Shown one piece after another: positions 36,544-45,730 of a DNA stretch of 64,000 nucleotides. A program made the position numbers and the translations under genes. How positions within the stretch are numbered: position 1 is the first letter of the stretch; the number at the start of each line of letters is the position of its first letter. The notes under the pieces are model-generated. The model saw only the letters and a program-made list of their open reading frames with translations, ran no database searches and was not told where the DNA came from. Origin of the DNA: JBAZTO01 sp041661865 (lineage in GTDB: Bacteria; Planctomycetota; Phycisphaerae; SM23-33); assembly GCA_041661865.1 (NCBI GenBank), contig JBAZTO010000012.1, positions 6,084-70,083 on the forward strand. The letters are read 5' to 3'.

Positions 36544-36882
36544 ATGCCTGAAGAGCCAAGACAAGTGCGATGTGCGGGATTGGGCACGGACGGTCAGACG
36601 GTGGACCTCCGCGTGCCAATGGAGTTCAAGGTACGCGGCGGGCGGAAGGAGATCATGCTTCCGCCACAGCGAACAACCACGTGCCTTCCGTGTCTAGCCG
36701 CATTTGAAAATCGTGATGAGCGATGGCGAGACCTTGTCCGTCGTGCGATCAGACAACCCCCTGGGCGAGCATCGCCCGCGCGACGGTCAGGAAGCCGGCA
36801 ATATTGGCCCCGGCCGTCAGATCCTGCGAGGCGCCATAGGCCTCCGCGGCGGCCAGACAGCGATCGTAGACGGCGCTCATGA
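36544..36882 (+). CDS. Possible remnant of a small conserved RGGRK-motif protein
   Basis: Codons from ATG 36544 give DLRVPMEFKVRGGRKEI, wording I associate with a small conserved protein often found with recombinase or phage genes in planctomycetes. The match covers only the first 40 or so residues; beyond that the frame becomes Arg/Pro-rich and overlaps the 3' end of gdhA antisense from 36749. It is probably a truncated relic. No start-proximal ribosome site stands out. Confidence 0.3.
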   Translation: MPEEPRQVRCAGLGTDGQTVDLRVPMEFKVRGGRKEIMLPPQRTTTCLPCLAAFENRDERWRDLVRRAIRQPPGRASPARRSGSRQYWPRPSDPARRHRPPRRPDSDRRRRS

Positions 36883-38089
36883 TCCGATTGAGCCTCGCAT
36901 CGACCTCTTCAAAGGTCCAAGTCAGCCGCGTGGCGTTCTGGCTCATCTCCAGGGCACTGATGGCGACGCCTCCGGAATTGGCGGCCTTGGAGGGCGCGAA
37001 GGCCACGCCCGCGTCCTTGAAGACGCGGATGGCGCCCTCGGTGGAAGGCTTGTTGGCGCCCTCGGCCACCACGCGGCAGCCGTGGGCCACCAGCGTTCGG
37101 GCCGCCGCCTCGTCAAGTTCGCCTTCGGTCGCACAGGGCATCGCCACATCACAGGGTACTTTCCAGATGCCCTCGGATCCCTCGTGATAGGCGGCGGTGC
37201 CGTGTCCGGCGACGTAATCGTGAATGCGCCCCTGCCGGGCGCGCTTGATTTCCTTGACGCCGTCCAGGTCGATCCCGCCGGCATCGACAACGTAGCCGTC
37301 GCTGTCAGACATCGCCACCACGACCGCCCCCAACTGCTGAGCCTTCTCAGCCGCGTGAATCGCGACGTTTCCGCTGCCCGACACGAGTACGCGCTTACCT
37401 TTCCAGTCGGTGTGGTGGGCGGCCAGCATGCAGGAGACGAAGTAGACCAGGCCGTAGCCGGTGGCCTCGGCGCGGACCGGCGAGCCGCCGTAGTCCAGGC
37501 CCTTATTCGTCAGCACGCCGGTGAATGTGTTGGTCAACTTCTTGTACTGGCCGAAGAGGTATCCGATCTCACGCATGCTCACGCCGATATCGCCGGCCGG
37601 AATGTCAGTGTCGGGCCCGACGTGACGGAACAGTTCATTCATGAAGCCCTGACAGAATCGCATGACCTCCATGTCGCTCTTGCCCTTGGGGTCAAAGTCG
37701 CTGCCGCCCTTGCCGCCCCCCAACTGCATGCCCGTCAGGGCGCCCTTGAACACCTGCTCAAAGGCCAGAAACTTCACGGTGTCCAGATCCACCGTGGGAT
37801 GAAACCGCAGCCCACCCTTGTAGGGCCCCACCGCGCTGTTGAATCCGATGCGGAATCCGCGATTGACCTGGATTTCCCCGTGGTCATCCACCCACGGCAG
37901 ACGAAAAATGATCTGCCGTTCAGGCTCGACGACACGCTCAGCGATCTTGGCCTTGGCGAACTCGGGATGCTTGCCGATGACCGGCTCAATGGACTGCAAA
38001 ACCTGCTGCACCGCCGAGTGGAACTGAGTCTCGGTGGGATTCCGGGCTACCACGTCCTCCATCACCTTATCCACGAAGTAGCTTCCCAT
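36749..38089 (-). CDS. gdhA: NADP-specific glutamate dehydrogenase
   Basis: 446 residues, the usual length for hexameric bacterial GDH. Substrate-site motifs KGGLRFHPTVDLDTVKFLAFEQ and the catalytic Lys region LGGGKGGSDFDPKGKSD are present. The coenzyme domain has SGSGNVAIHAAEK followed by AMSDSDG, which favours NADP. It reversibly aminates 2-oxoglutarate to glutamate. It is the last gene of the Hdr/MetFV/GltB series, 40 bases after the AsrB-like gene, which ties glutamate metabolism to that redox complex. Confidence 0.96.
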   Translation of the reverse strand: MGSYFVDKVMEDVVARNPTETQFHSAVQQVLQSIEPVIGKHPEFAKAKIAERVVEPERQIIFRLPWVDDHGEIQVNRGFRIGFNSAVGPYKGGLRFHPTVDLDTVKFLAFEQVFKGALTGMQLGGGKGGSDFDPKGKSDMEVMRFCQGFMNELFRHVGPDTDIPAGDIGVSMREIGYLFGQYKKLTNTFTGVLTNKGLDYGGSPVRAEATGYGLVYFVSCMLAAHHTDWKGKRVLVSGSGNVAIHAAEKAQQLGAVVVAMSDSDGYVVDAGGIDLDGVKEIKRARQGRIHDYVAGHGTAAYHEGSEGIWKVPCDVAMPCATEGELDEAAARTLVAHGCRVVAEGANKPSTEGAIRVFKDAGVAFAPSKAANSGGVAISALEMSQNATRLTWTFEEVDARLNRIMSAVYDRCLAAAEAYGASQDLTAGANIAGFLTVARAMLAQGVV

Positions 38090-38129
38090 TTGACGACGCT
38101 CCTTTCCATTCTGGCCAGGGGGCGCGGGC

Positions 38130-38993
38130 CTAGAACTGGCCTCCCGTCAACTCCTGGATCTGCTTGAAAGAAAAGACCGGGCCGTCCCGGCAGACGTACT
38201 TGCCGCCGATGTCGCAACGGCCACACTTGCCGATGCCGCAGCTCATGCGACGCTCCAGCGACGTAAAGATCGTTTCCGGGACAAAGCCCGTGTCCAACAG
38301 CGGCTTGATGGTGAACTTCAGCATGATCGGCGGACCACAGACCAGCGCAACGGCGTTAGCGGAACTGGGCTTGACCTCCCCCAACACCGTCGGCACAAAG
38401 CCCTCGCGTCCGGTCCAGCCGGCTTCGCCCTTATCGACCGTCACATGCATGTCGATCCCGTCAACATCCTGCCAGGCCTTCAACTCATCCTTGTAGAGCA
38501 ACTCGCCGGGGCTGCGCGCCCCGTAGATCGTCGTGATGCTCCCAAATCGCGATCGATTCCGACCGTCGAGCATGTAGCGGATCGTCGAGCGGAGCGTTGT
38601 GAAGGCGAAGCCGCCGCTGACGATCACGACGTTCCTGCCCTCCATCGCGGCCAGGGGATAGCTGTTTCCATAAGGCCCGCGCAGGCCCAGGCGCTCGCCT
38701 TCCTCCATCGCGTGCAGGGCGGTACTGACCACGCCCGTCGAGTAGCGTTTGACGGTGAACTCGACATAATCGGCATCCAGCGGGGAAGACGCAATCCCGA
38801 TGGGGCTCTCCCCCGCGCCGCCGACCGACAGCATGGCGAACTGTCCGCAGTCGAACTTGAAGGCCTCGCGGTCAGCCCGACTACAGAAAGCCAGGCGGAA
38901 AGTCTTGAGATCCCTGGCGGCGTTCTCGACGGTGATCTTCTCGATCGTGACCGGCTTGGCCAGGTAAGGGTTTGCTGAAGCGCACATGCTCAT
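38130..38993 (-). CDS. FAD/NAD(P)-binding oxidoreductase subunit, AsrB/HydG type
   Basis: 287 residues of the ferredoxin-NADP reductase-like family: FAD domain with GIASSP where RxYS usually stands, NAD(P) domain beginning VVIVSGGFAFTTLRS, VCGPPIM, and a C-terminal 2Fe-2S site CGIGKCGRCDIGGKYVC. Members form the NAD(P)H-reacting subunit of anaerobic sulfite reductase and sulfhydrogenase. The glycine loop is altered from the usual GGIGLAPLR. Its ATG overlaps the TGA of the AsrA-like gene. It probably exchanges electrons between NAD(P)H and the iron-sulfur subunits upstream. Confidence 0.9.
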   Translation of the reverse strand: MSMCASANPYLAKPVTIEKITVENAARDLKTFRLAFCSRADREAFKFDCGQFAMLSVGGAGESPIGIASSPLDADYVEFTVKRYSTGVVSTALHAMEEGERLGLRGPYGNSYPLAAMEGRNVVIVSGGFAFTTLRSTIRYMLDGRNRSRFGSITTIYGARSPGELLYKDELKAWQDVDGIDMHVTVDKGEAGWTGREGFVPTVLGEVKPSSANAVALVCGPPIMLKFTIKPLLDTGFVPETIFTSLERRMSCGIGKCGRCDIGGKYVCRDGPVFSFKQIQELTGGQF

Positions 38994-39997
38994 TTAGATA
39001 CCTCTGTCAGCGTTTCCCGAATATCCAGGTTGGCCGGACAACTACGAATGCATCGGCCACAGCCGACGCAGAAGATCTCGCCAAAGCTCTCGGCCGTATA
39101 GCAGAACTTGTGCATCATGCGGTGACGCATCCGCATTCCCTGTCGCGTCCGTGGATTGTGGCCCGATGCCTCCAGCGTGAAGGCTGGGAACGCACAGGCG
39201 TCCTGCGCCCGGACTCGCCGGTTCTGCCCGCCCACTTGCTCGTCGTAGAGCCCGAAGCAGTGGCAGGTCGGACACAAAAAGGTGCATACACCGCACCCCA
39301 GGCATCGCGCCGTCAACTCATCCCACGCGGCCGCGTCGAAACGGGCCCGCAGCTTCGCGGTCGCCTGGTCGATGCTGACGCGCGCCATCTTCGCATCGGC
39401 CGCGGCCACTTGGGCCTGGCGGGAACTGACCTGCTCGGCGCTGGGTTTATCCAGCAGTTTGCCGTACTCGGCCATGAAGGCTTCGCCGGTGGCGGTGACC
39501 GACTCCAGAAGCAGCACGTCGCCGATGTCCACAGCCAGGATGTCCGCGCCGGCCTTGCCGGCGGGCGAACCCTTGATCGACGTGCAGAAGCACGTCGGAG
39601 CCGGCTGGCGGCAGGCGAGGGAGATAATCACCGCGTTGTCTCGCCGACTGCGATAATAGGGATCGGCGTACTTCTCGTCGAGGAAGACCTTGTCGAGGTA
39701 CACCAGCGATAGTACATCGCACGGCCGGATGCCGAAAAGCACCACGCGGCCCTCCGGCAGCGGCGTCGCCGTCATACCGTCGCTGCCGTGCGTGGCGATG
39801 ACCTCGCTGCGGGGGAAGAACATCCGCTTGGGCGGCAGTATGAAATTGACATAGTCCAGGGCCAGCATGTCGCCGGCCGACACCTGGGTCAGGCATACGC
39901 CATCGCCCTTGTCGACGGGGCCCAGGAACCTGCCGGTGCGGCTCACGGCGGCGATGAGCTTGCCCAGGTGTTCTTTGCTGATTACTCCCAAGGCCAT
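38990..39997 (-). CDS. Iron-sulfur electron-transfer subunit, AsrA/HydB type
   Basis: 335 residues. The N-terminal domain has FGIRPCDVLSLVYLDKVF and ACRQPAPTCFCTS. The C-terminal domain has two 4Fe-4S motifs, CLGCGVCTFLCPTCHC and CVGCGRCIRSCPANLDI. This is the beta subunit of sulfhydrogenase or subunit A of sulfite reductase. No catalytic sulfite reductase or hydrogenase subunit is present, so it must serve another partner here. ATG 39997 has a GAGG ribosome site. Confidence 0.9.
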   Translation of the reverse strand: MALGVISKEHLGKLIAAVSRTGRFLGPVDKGDGVCLTQVSAGDMLALDYVNFILPPKRMFFPRSEVIATHGSDGMTATPLPEGRVVLFGIRPCDVLSLVYLDKVFLDEKYADPYYRSRRDNAVIISLACRQPAPTCFCTSIKGSPAGKAGADILAVDIGDVLLLESVTATGEAFMAEYGKLLDKPSAEQVSSRQAQVAAADAKMARVSIDQATAKLRARFDAAAWDELTARCLGCGVCTFLCPTCHCFGLYDEQVGGQNRRVRAQDACAFPAFTLEASGHNPRTRQGMRMRHRMMHKFCYTAESFGEIFCVGCGRCIRSCPANLDIRETLTEVSK

Positions 39998-40007
39998 GTT
40001 GATCCTC

Positions 40008-41000
40008 TTACGGATGGGTGATGAAACTCTCGCTGTCGTCGGACTGGAAGGCGCACAACGGGGGCATGTCGTCCAACGACGCGCCCGGCACGTAGCCGAA
40101 CAACTCTTCGACGTCCTTGACCAGTTTCTGCGTGAACAGCCGCAGGTCGATGTGCATCGGACAGGCCCGCACGCACGCGTCGCACTCCACGCATCGCCCG
40201 GCCTGGTGAAACATCCGCCCGATGTGGAACAGCAGCAGGTCGGACGGATCGTCGCCCGCTCCGGCCCAGTTGGGCTTGGATTGCTCGATGAAGCAGGACT
40301 TGCAGTAGCAGTTGGGGCAGGCCTGACGGCAGGCATAGCAGCGGATGCACTTGGCGATTTCTTTGAGGAACAGTTCCCACCGCTGCGCGGGGGCCATCGC
40401 CTCGAACTCTCTGGCCCGCGCGAATCGCTCGGCGGCCGGGGCCTGCGAGGGGCCCTCGACCTTCACGTCGGCAATTGCGGGCGCCGGATGGAGACACCCC
40501 AGGCATGCCTCGGCGACGACCTGGTCGCGTTGCAGCGTGCGTGTCCGGCCCGACACGGTAGTCACCTCGAAGGCCCCGTCGGCGCCGGCGTGGCAGTCGG
40601 TCACGGCTTCTCCGGCCGCCGCATCCGCCTTACGCGGATCGACCATGCCCTGGCAAGGCATGGCGATGATCACCACGCTGCCCCGCGGCACCTGGTGTTC
40701 CTTGATCAGGCCGATGATCGACCGCGCGTCGCATCCCTTGGCCGCAACGGCAATCTTCGGCGGCGACCACTGGCCGCGAACAGAGGCAGGTTTCTCGAAC
40801 AGTCGCGGCAGGTACGCCGCCAGGTTGTTGGTGCAGAAGCGGTTCCACACCAGCGTGTCGGCTACCGAGGCATCCCGCACAAAGTGCGGCCGCGTCCGCA
40901 GCGGCAGCGAGCCGTTCTGGAATCCCACGACCGTCTCGACCTTGCCGGATTCCAACAGGTCTTTTGCCGCTTTTCTGAGCTTGGTTTCCATGTCATGCAT
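40008..41000 (-). CDS. FrhB/FdhB-like iron-sulfur subunit with dicluster ferredoxin domain
   Basis: 330 residues: an N-terminal part like the coenzyme F420 hydrogenase beta family (VAAKGCDARSIIGLIKEHQV, IAMPCQGMVD) and a C-terminal dicluster domain, CIRCYACRQACPNCYCKSC and CVECDACVRACPM. Such proteins pass electrons between ferredoxin-type clusters and a flavin partner. It lies between MvhD and AsrA-like genes with a six-base gap. Precise role unknown; it may replace HdrB, which is missing from the locus (inference). Confidence 0.82.
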   Translation of the reverse strand: MHDMETKLRKAAKDLLESGKVETVVGFQNGSLPLRTRPHFVRDASVADTLVWNRFCTNNLAAYLPRLFEKPASVRGQWSPPKIAVAAKGCDARSIIGLIKEHQVPRGSVVIIAMPCQGMVDPRKADAAAGEAVTDCHAGADGAFEVTTVSGRTRTLQRDQVVAEACLGCLHPAPAIADVKVEGPSQAPAAERFARAREFEAMAPAQRWELFLKEIAKCIRCYACRQACPNCYCKSCFIEQSKPNWAGAGDDPSDLLLFHIGRMFHQAGRCVECDACVRACPMHIDLRLFTQKLVKDVEELFGYVPGASLDDMPPLCAFQSDDSESFITHP

Positions 41001-41006
41001 GGCGAA

Positions 41007-41477
41007 TCACGTGAGTTCTTTCTTGATCTGTTTGGCCGGTCCGAGCTTCCGAATGTCGTCGCTAACCTTGGTGATCAGGTCCGCAAAGCGGCCGCCCTCC
41101 GACGCGCTGACCCAGGAGAACTGGACCCGTCCGGGCTCGAGGCCCAGGTACTCCAGGAAGCTCTTGAGCATCACAAACTTCCGACGGGCGACGAGATTAC
41201 CGCTGATGTAATGACAGTCGCCGGGATGGCAGCCGGAGACCAGTACTCCGTCGACGCCCAGTTGTAGGGCCTTGACGATGTACATCGGGTTGACCCGGCC
41301 GCTACAGGGCACGCGAATGACCCGCACGTTGGCGGGGTACTGGAGCCTGCTCACGCCCGCCAGGTCGGCCCCCGCGTAGGAACACCAGTTGCACAGGAAG
41401 GCCACGATCCGCGGTTCCCATGCCGGCGCCGACTCGGTTCCGGCCACTGTCTGCTTTGTTGTATGGGTGTCAGCCAA
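41007..41477 (-). CDS. mvhD: MvhD-family 2Fe-2S electron-transfer subunit (copy 1)
   Basis: 156 residues with the MvhD cysteine pattern FLCNWCSYAGAD, VPCSGRV and SGCHPGDCHY, which carries one 2Fe-2S cluster and docks electron donors to HdrA. No ATG is available; a TTG at 41477 with AGGAG six bases upstream is the best start. It lies 14 bases after the hdrA stop, as in many hdrA-mvhD pairs. Confidence 0.92.
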   Translation of the reverse strand: MADTHTTKQTVAGTESAPAWEPRIVAFLCNWCSYAGADLAGVSRLQYPANVRVIRVPCSGRVNPMYIVKALQLGVDGVLVSGCHPGDCHYISGNLVARRKFVMLKSFLEYLGLEPGRVQFSWVSASEGGRFADLITKVSDDIRKLGPAKQIKKELT

Positions 41478-41491
41478 GCCTGCTCCTCCAC

Positions 41492-44491
41492 CTACAGCGC
41501 GCCCAGGGCGCTGAGCATCTGTTCGTTCCTGAAGCCGCCCAGGTCGATCGCGCACGAGCGGCACGTCGCGGCACAAGTGCCGCAGCCTTTGCACAACGCC
41601 TCGTTGACCACCGCCACGCGAAGTTCCGCGTCCAGTTCAATGGCCCGGTACGCACACACCGCCACGCACGCGCCGCACCCGCTGCAACGCTCGGCGCGAA
41701 TACAGGCCACCTTGCCCTCAGCCTCGATGGTCTCCTTGCTAAGCACCGTCGCGGCCCGGCCCGCCGCCGCGCGGGCCTGCGCGATCGTCTCGCTGATGTC
41801 CTTGGGGTAGTGGCTCAGTCCGCAGACGAACACGCCGTCGGTGGCAAAGTCCACCGGGCGCAACTTGACGTGGGCCTCCAGGAAGAACCCGTCGCCCTCC
41901 AGCGGAACCTTCAGCAACTGCGAGAGGCCCTTGTTGTCGGCATTGGCCACGATGCCGGTACTCAGCACCAGCAAGTCAGGCTTCATCTCCAGCGTCGCGC
42001 CCAGAATATCGTCCTGCACGCGGAGCGACAGGTCGCCGCCGCTGCGCTGCACTGCCGGCTTGGCATCGTTTTCAAAACGGACAAACATAACGCCTGCCTC
42101 GCGGGCCTGGCGGTAGTACCGCTCCTTGAGCCCGTAGGTGCGCATGTCGCGGTACAAGACGTACACGTTGGTTCGCGGGCTGAGTTGCTTGAGCCGGATG
42201 GCGTTCTTGATCGCCTCGGAGCAACAGACGCGGCTACAGTAGCCGTGCTCGCTGTCGCGCGAGCCGACGCACTGGATCATGGCCACTGTCCGCAGCTTCG
42301 CGACCGCCGAAGTGTCGGCGGCGTGGAGCATCTCCTCCAATTGCCGCTGCGTGACCACGCGGTCGTCCTGGCCGTAGAGATACTCCGAGGGTTTGTACTC
42401 CTCGCCGCCGGCGGCCACAATGACCACGCCGTGAGAAATCTCCACGGCGGGCGACTCCAACGTCGTCTTGAAGTTGCCGATGTATCCATCGATCTGGCGT
42501 ATCTTCGCGCTGAGGTGTACCTGGATCTTCGGGTGACTGCCCACCTTGGCCACCAATTCAGCCAACTTGCCCGCCGTCGCTTCCCCATCCAGCGTGCTCT
42601 TGACGTGCCGGAGGTTGCCGCCCAGTTGGCCGGTCTTTTCCAGCAGGTAAGTCTGGAGGCCCTGGTTGGCCAGGTCCATCGCCGCCGTCATGCCCGCCAG
42701 CCCGCCGCCGATGACCAGGGCGTTCTTATTCACGCCCAGCGACTTGCGGTAGAGCGGCTCGGCCAGGGTCACTCTCGTCACGGCGTTGCGGACCAGGTCC
42801 TTGGCCTTGGTCGTCGCCTGCTCGGGCTGCTTCTGGTGGACCCAGGAGCAATGCTCGCGGATGTTGGCGAACTCGAACATATAGGGGTTGAGCCCGGCCT
42901 TCTGCAAGGTCTTCTGGAACAGCGGCTCGTGCGTTCGCGGCGTGCAGGCGGCCACCACGACGCGGTTGAGCTTATGAGTCTCGATGGCGGCACGAATGGT
43001 CTTCTGTGAATCCTGCGCGCAAGAGAACATCATCTCCTGGGCATGCCGGACGCGCGGCAGGTGCGAGGCGTACTCGACCACGCCGGGCACATCCACCGTC
43101 GCGGCGATGTTGATGCCGCAGCGGCAGACAAACACGCCCACGCGCGGCGGCTCGCCGCGCAGATCCTTCTCTCGCGGATATTCGACGCTGACTTCCCTAG
43201 CCGGGCAGTCGCCCAGCACCGACGCGGCGGCCGAGGCGGCGCCGCTGGCCTCCATGACCGACTCGGGGATGTCCTTGGGGCCTGAAACGCTCCCGCACAC
43301 GAACAGACCTTCGCGGCTGGTCTGGACGGGCGCGGTCGACTCGACCGCCACGAAACCTGATGCGTCCAGCTTGGCGCCCAGCCGCCTGGCCACATCCTTG
43401 GAGGATTCCGAAGGCTGTAGGCCCACCGAAAGCACCAGCAGGTCGAACCGCTCATTCAAGACCTTGCCGTCACGCGTGATGTACTGGATATTCAGATCGT
43501 TCGTCCGCGGGTCGCTCTCGACCGAGGCGATGCGCCCGCAGACAAACCGCGTGGCGTGCTCGTCGCGGGCGCGATCGACGAACCGGTCGAAGCCCTTGCC
43601 GTAGGCCCGAATATCCATGTAGAAGATCGTCGCCTGGAGGCCCAGCACGTGTTCGCGGGCAATGATGGCGTCCTTGGCCGCCTGCATGCAGCAGACGGCA
43701 GAGCAGTGCTCATTGCCCGCCGACGCGTCGCGCGAGCCGACACACTGTAGGATGGCGATTTTCTTCGGCTCGGCCTGGTCGGAGGGCCGCTTGATGTGCC
43801 CGCCGGTGGGACCCGAGGCGCTCAAGATGCGCTCAAATTCGATGCTGGTCATCACGTTGGGGAAGATGCCGTAGCCGTATTCGCCCTTGAGGCGTGCGTC
43901 AAATTCCTTCGTCCCGCAGGCCAGGATCACCGAGCCGACCTCCACCTCGACGATCTGCTCCTTTTGCTCGAAGTCGATCGCGCCGGTCGGGCAGACCTTC
44001 TTGCACAGGCCGCACTTGCCGCGCAGGTGGTAGGTGCAGTGCGCCGCGTCCATCACCGGCAGCGCGGGAACGGCCTGCGGGAAGGGAATGCGGATGGCCT
44101 TGGTGGTCGACAGGCCCTTGTTGTAGGGATCGGGGATCTTCGTGGGGCATTTGGCCATGCACAGCCCGCAGCCGGTGCACTTGGACTCATCCACGTACCG
44201 CGGCCGCTTGCGGAGCGTCACCCTCATGTGCGGCGGCTTGCCCTGCAGGTCCAGCACGTCGGCCAGGGTGACGATGTTGATGCAGGGATGGCTGCCGGCC
44301 TCCACCAGTTTGGGCGACAGGATGCACATCGCGCAGTCGTTGGTCGGGAAGGTCTTGTCCAGTTGCGACATCCTGCCGCCGATGGCTGGACCCACCTCCA
44401 CGAGGTAGGTTTCCACGCCCATGTCGGCCAGGTCGAGCGCCGCCTGGATGCCGGCCACTCCTGCTCCGATGACCATTGCCTTCTTGTGCAT
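41492..44491 (-). CDS. hdrA: Double-length HdrA, flavin-based electron-bifurcating subunit
   Basis: 999 residues. A first FAD/thioredoxin-reductase-like unit (1-430) has GAGVAGIQAALDL and the Cys pair DCAMCILSPKL, with two inserted 4Fe-4S motifs (CTGCGLCMAKCP, CGLCKKVCP). The HdrA-specific cluster domain (about 460-590: CRCGINIAATVDV, ACTPRTHE, EHCSWVH) follows, then a second FAD unit (IGGGLAGMTAAMDL, about 605) and two C-terminal 4Fe-4S motifs (CSGCGACVAVC, CKGCGTCAATC). HdrA is the site where an electron pair is split between low- and high-potential acceptors. The stop is 14 bases before MvhD and the start 11 bases after HdrC. Confidence 0.95.
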   Translation of the reverse strand: MHKKAMVIGAGVAGIQAALDLADMGVETYLVEVGPAIGGRMSQLDKTFPTNDCAMCILSPKLVEAGSHPCINIVTLADVLDLQGKPPHMRVTLRKRPRYVDESKCTGCGLCMAKCPTKIPDPYNKGLSTTKAIRIPFPQAVPALPVMDAAHCTYHLRGKCGLCKKVCPTGAIDFEQKEQIVEVEVGSVILACGTKEFDARLKGEYGYGIFPNVMTSIEFERILSASGPTGGHIKRPSDQAEPKKIAILQCVGSRDASAGNEHCSAVCCMQAAKDAIIAREHVLGLQATIFYMDIRAYGKGFDRFVDRARDEHATRFVCGRIASVESDPRTNDLNIQYITRDGKVLNERFDLLVLSVGLQPSESSKDVARRLGAKLDASGFVAVESTAPVQTSREGLFVCGSVSGPKDIPESVMEASGAASAAASVLGDCPAREVSVEYPREKDLRGEPPRVGVFVCRCGINIAATVDVPGVVEYASHLPRVRHAQEMMFSCAQDSQKTIRAAIETHKLNRVVVAACTPRTHEPLFQKTLQKAGLNPYMFEFANIREHCSWVHQKQPEQATTKAKDLVRNAVTRVTLAEPLYRKSLGVNKNALVIGGGLAGMTAAMDLANQGLQTYLLEKTGQLGGNLRHVKSTLDGEATAGKLAELVAKVGSHPKIQVHLSAKIRQIDGYIGNFKTTLESPAVEISHGVVIVAAGGEEYKPSEYLYGQDDRVVTQRQLEEMLHAADTSAVAKLRTVAMIQCVGSRDSEHGYCSRVCCSEAIKNAIRLKQLSPRTNVYVLYRDMRTYGLKERYYRQAREAGVMFVRFENDAKPAVQRSGGDLSLRVQDDILGATLEMKPDLLVLSTGIVANADNKGLSQLLKVPLEGDGFFLEAHVKLRPVDFATDGVFVCGLSHYPKDISETIAQARAAAGRAATVLSKETIEAEGKVACIRAERCSGCGACVAVCAYRAIELDAELRVAVVNEALCKGCGTCAATCRSCAIDLGGFRNEQMLSALGAL

Positions 44492-44502
44492 AGTCAGACG
44501 CC

Positions 44503-44973
44503 TTATGCCTTGGCGATTTTCGCCTTGAGCTCTTCGATGACTTCCTTGCGCCCTGCGGTCGTGCCCTTGATCAGGTCGCGACGGATGAGTTGGGCCAACC
44601 GCTCGATCTGGTCGTTGCTGGCCAGCATGTCCGGCGGGGCCGCGCCCTCGCGGATGGCCAGGAATCGCAGCGCCCGCATTACGTCAGTGAAGTTCACTCC
44701 CTGCGGACAGCGCGCCGTGCAGCGGTAGCACAGGGCGCACAGCCAGATCACCGGCGACTTGAGGACGTCGTCGCGCAGGCCCAGCAGCACCTGGCGGATA
44801 ATCTTGCGGCAGTTGTATTCCTCGTCGACGTTGGTCACCGGGCAGCCGGCGGCACAAGTGCCGCAGGCAAAACATTTGGTGATGTTCTCGCCGCCGGGCA
44901 CGGAGGCCACCTCGTCGCGGAAGCTCGAATCCAGATCCTCCACGACGATCTTGCTGGTCGGTTTTTCGTTCAT
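44503..44973 (-). CDS. hdrC: HdrC-like iron-sulfur subunit
   Basis: 156 residues with two 4Fe-4S motifs, CFACGTCAAGCPV and CALCYRCTARCPQ, in the short helical frame typical of HdrC. It relays electrons between HdrA and a partner. The usual HdrB partner with CCG cysteine domains is not encoded nearby, while MetV lies directly upstream, so MetV/MetF are plausible acceptors. ATG 44973 has AGGAG at eight bases. Confidence 0.92.
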   Translation of the reverse strand: MNEKPTSKIVVEDLDSSFRDEVASVPGGENITKCFACGTCAAGCPVTNVDEEYNCRKIIRQVLLGLRDDVLKSPVIWLCALCYRCTARCPQGVNFTDVMRALRFLAIREGAAPPDMLASNDQIERLAQLIRRDLIKGTTAGRKEVIEELKAKIAKA

Positions 44974-45009
44974 CGCAGTACTCCTGCACTCACTTTGCAC
45001 TCTCGGTAG

Positions 45010-45028
45010 CACAGGCGTCTCGCCTGTG
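45010..45028. repeat. CACAGGCG-TCT-CGCCTGTG hairpin repeat
   Basis: A perfect 8-base stem with a 3-base loop between metV and hdrC. The same stem recurs at 56902-56920, there within the coding start of the GltB2 gene; the two copies share GTAGCACAGGCG on the left side. Probably a dispersed palindromic repeat. Confidence 0.7.
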
Positions 45029-45037
45029 AAGATCCAC

Positions 45038-45730
45038 TCAAGCCTTGGGCCCCAACCCAACAATGCACTGGTCCTCGCGGACCACCTTCCGCGGCCCGCC
45101 ATCGATACCGCTCGACCAATCATGCGGAGCGACGATGGCATCCAGCTTGTCGCGGATTCCCAATACGCAAGATCGGTCGTAGATCCGCTGCCAGGCGCAC
45201 TCGGTTTCGGCGTGGACTTCGCATTTGCCGTCGCGCGATCCGCCGCAGGGGCCGTTGAGCAGCCGCTTGGAGCAGCGGGTGATGGGGCAGATGCCAGCAA
45301 AGTCACCCAGGCGGCAGTTGCCGCAGCCCAGGCACTTCTCGGTCCAGACGCCCTGGCTCTCGAGGATGCCGATGAACTGGGTGTTCAGCCCCGGGTAGAC
45401 GGGCGTCTGTGGGAAGCGTTCGGCCAGCGTCTGCACGCCGGCCCCGCAGCCCAGGGAGCAGATAGCGTCATAGTTGGGCACGCGCGGGGCCAGCAGGTCG
45501 ATGAACGCGTCCTCGCACTGACGTTCGATGGTGCATTCGTCGACCACGACGTTGGCGTGTCCGGCCAGCTTGAGGGACATGCGCAAAGCCGATCCAAGGA
45601 TGCCGGCCTCGCGCTCGCCGCCGGCCAGGCAGACGGTAACACACGTCCCGCAGCCCACCAGTAGCACACGTTTGTGCCGGCTGATCATATCGCGTATTTC
45701 GGGGATCTTCTTACGGTCGGCAACGATCAT
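45038..45730 (-). CDS. metV: MetV-like zinc/iron-sulfur subunit of methylenetetrahydrofolate reductase
   Basis: 230 residues matching the methylenetetrahydrofolate reductase C-terminal family: N-terminal VGCGTCVTVCLAGG, then CLGCGNCRLGDFAGICPITRCSKRLLNGPCGG, GKCEV and CAWQRIYDR. In acetogens MetV partners MetF and links it to the HdrA-MvhD electron chain. metF is in this same gene series at 58402. The ATG overlaps the TGA of the upstream mvhD gene, so these two are translationally coupled. Confidence 0.93.
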   Translation of the reverse strand: MIVADRKKIPEIRDMISRHKRVLLVGCGTCVTVCLAGGEREAGILGSALRMSLKLAGHANVVVDECTIERQCEDAFIDLLAPRVPNYDAICSLGCGAGVQTLAERFPQTPVYPGLNTQFIGILESQGVWTEKCLGCGNCRLGDFAGICPITRCSKRLLNGPCGGSRDGKCEVHAETECAWQRIYDRSCVLGIRDKLDAIVAPHDWSSGIDGGPRKVVREDQCIVGLGPKA

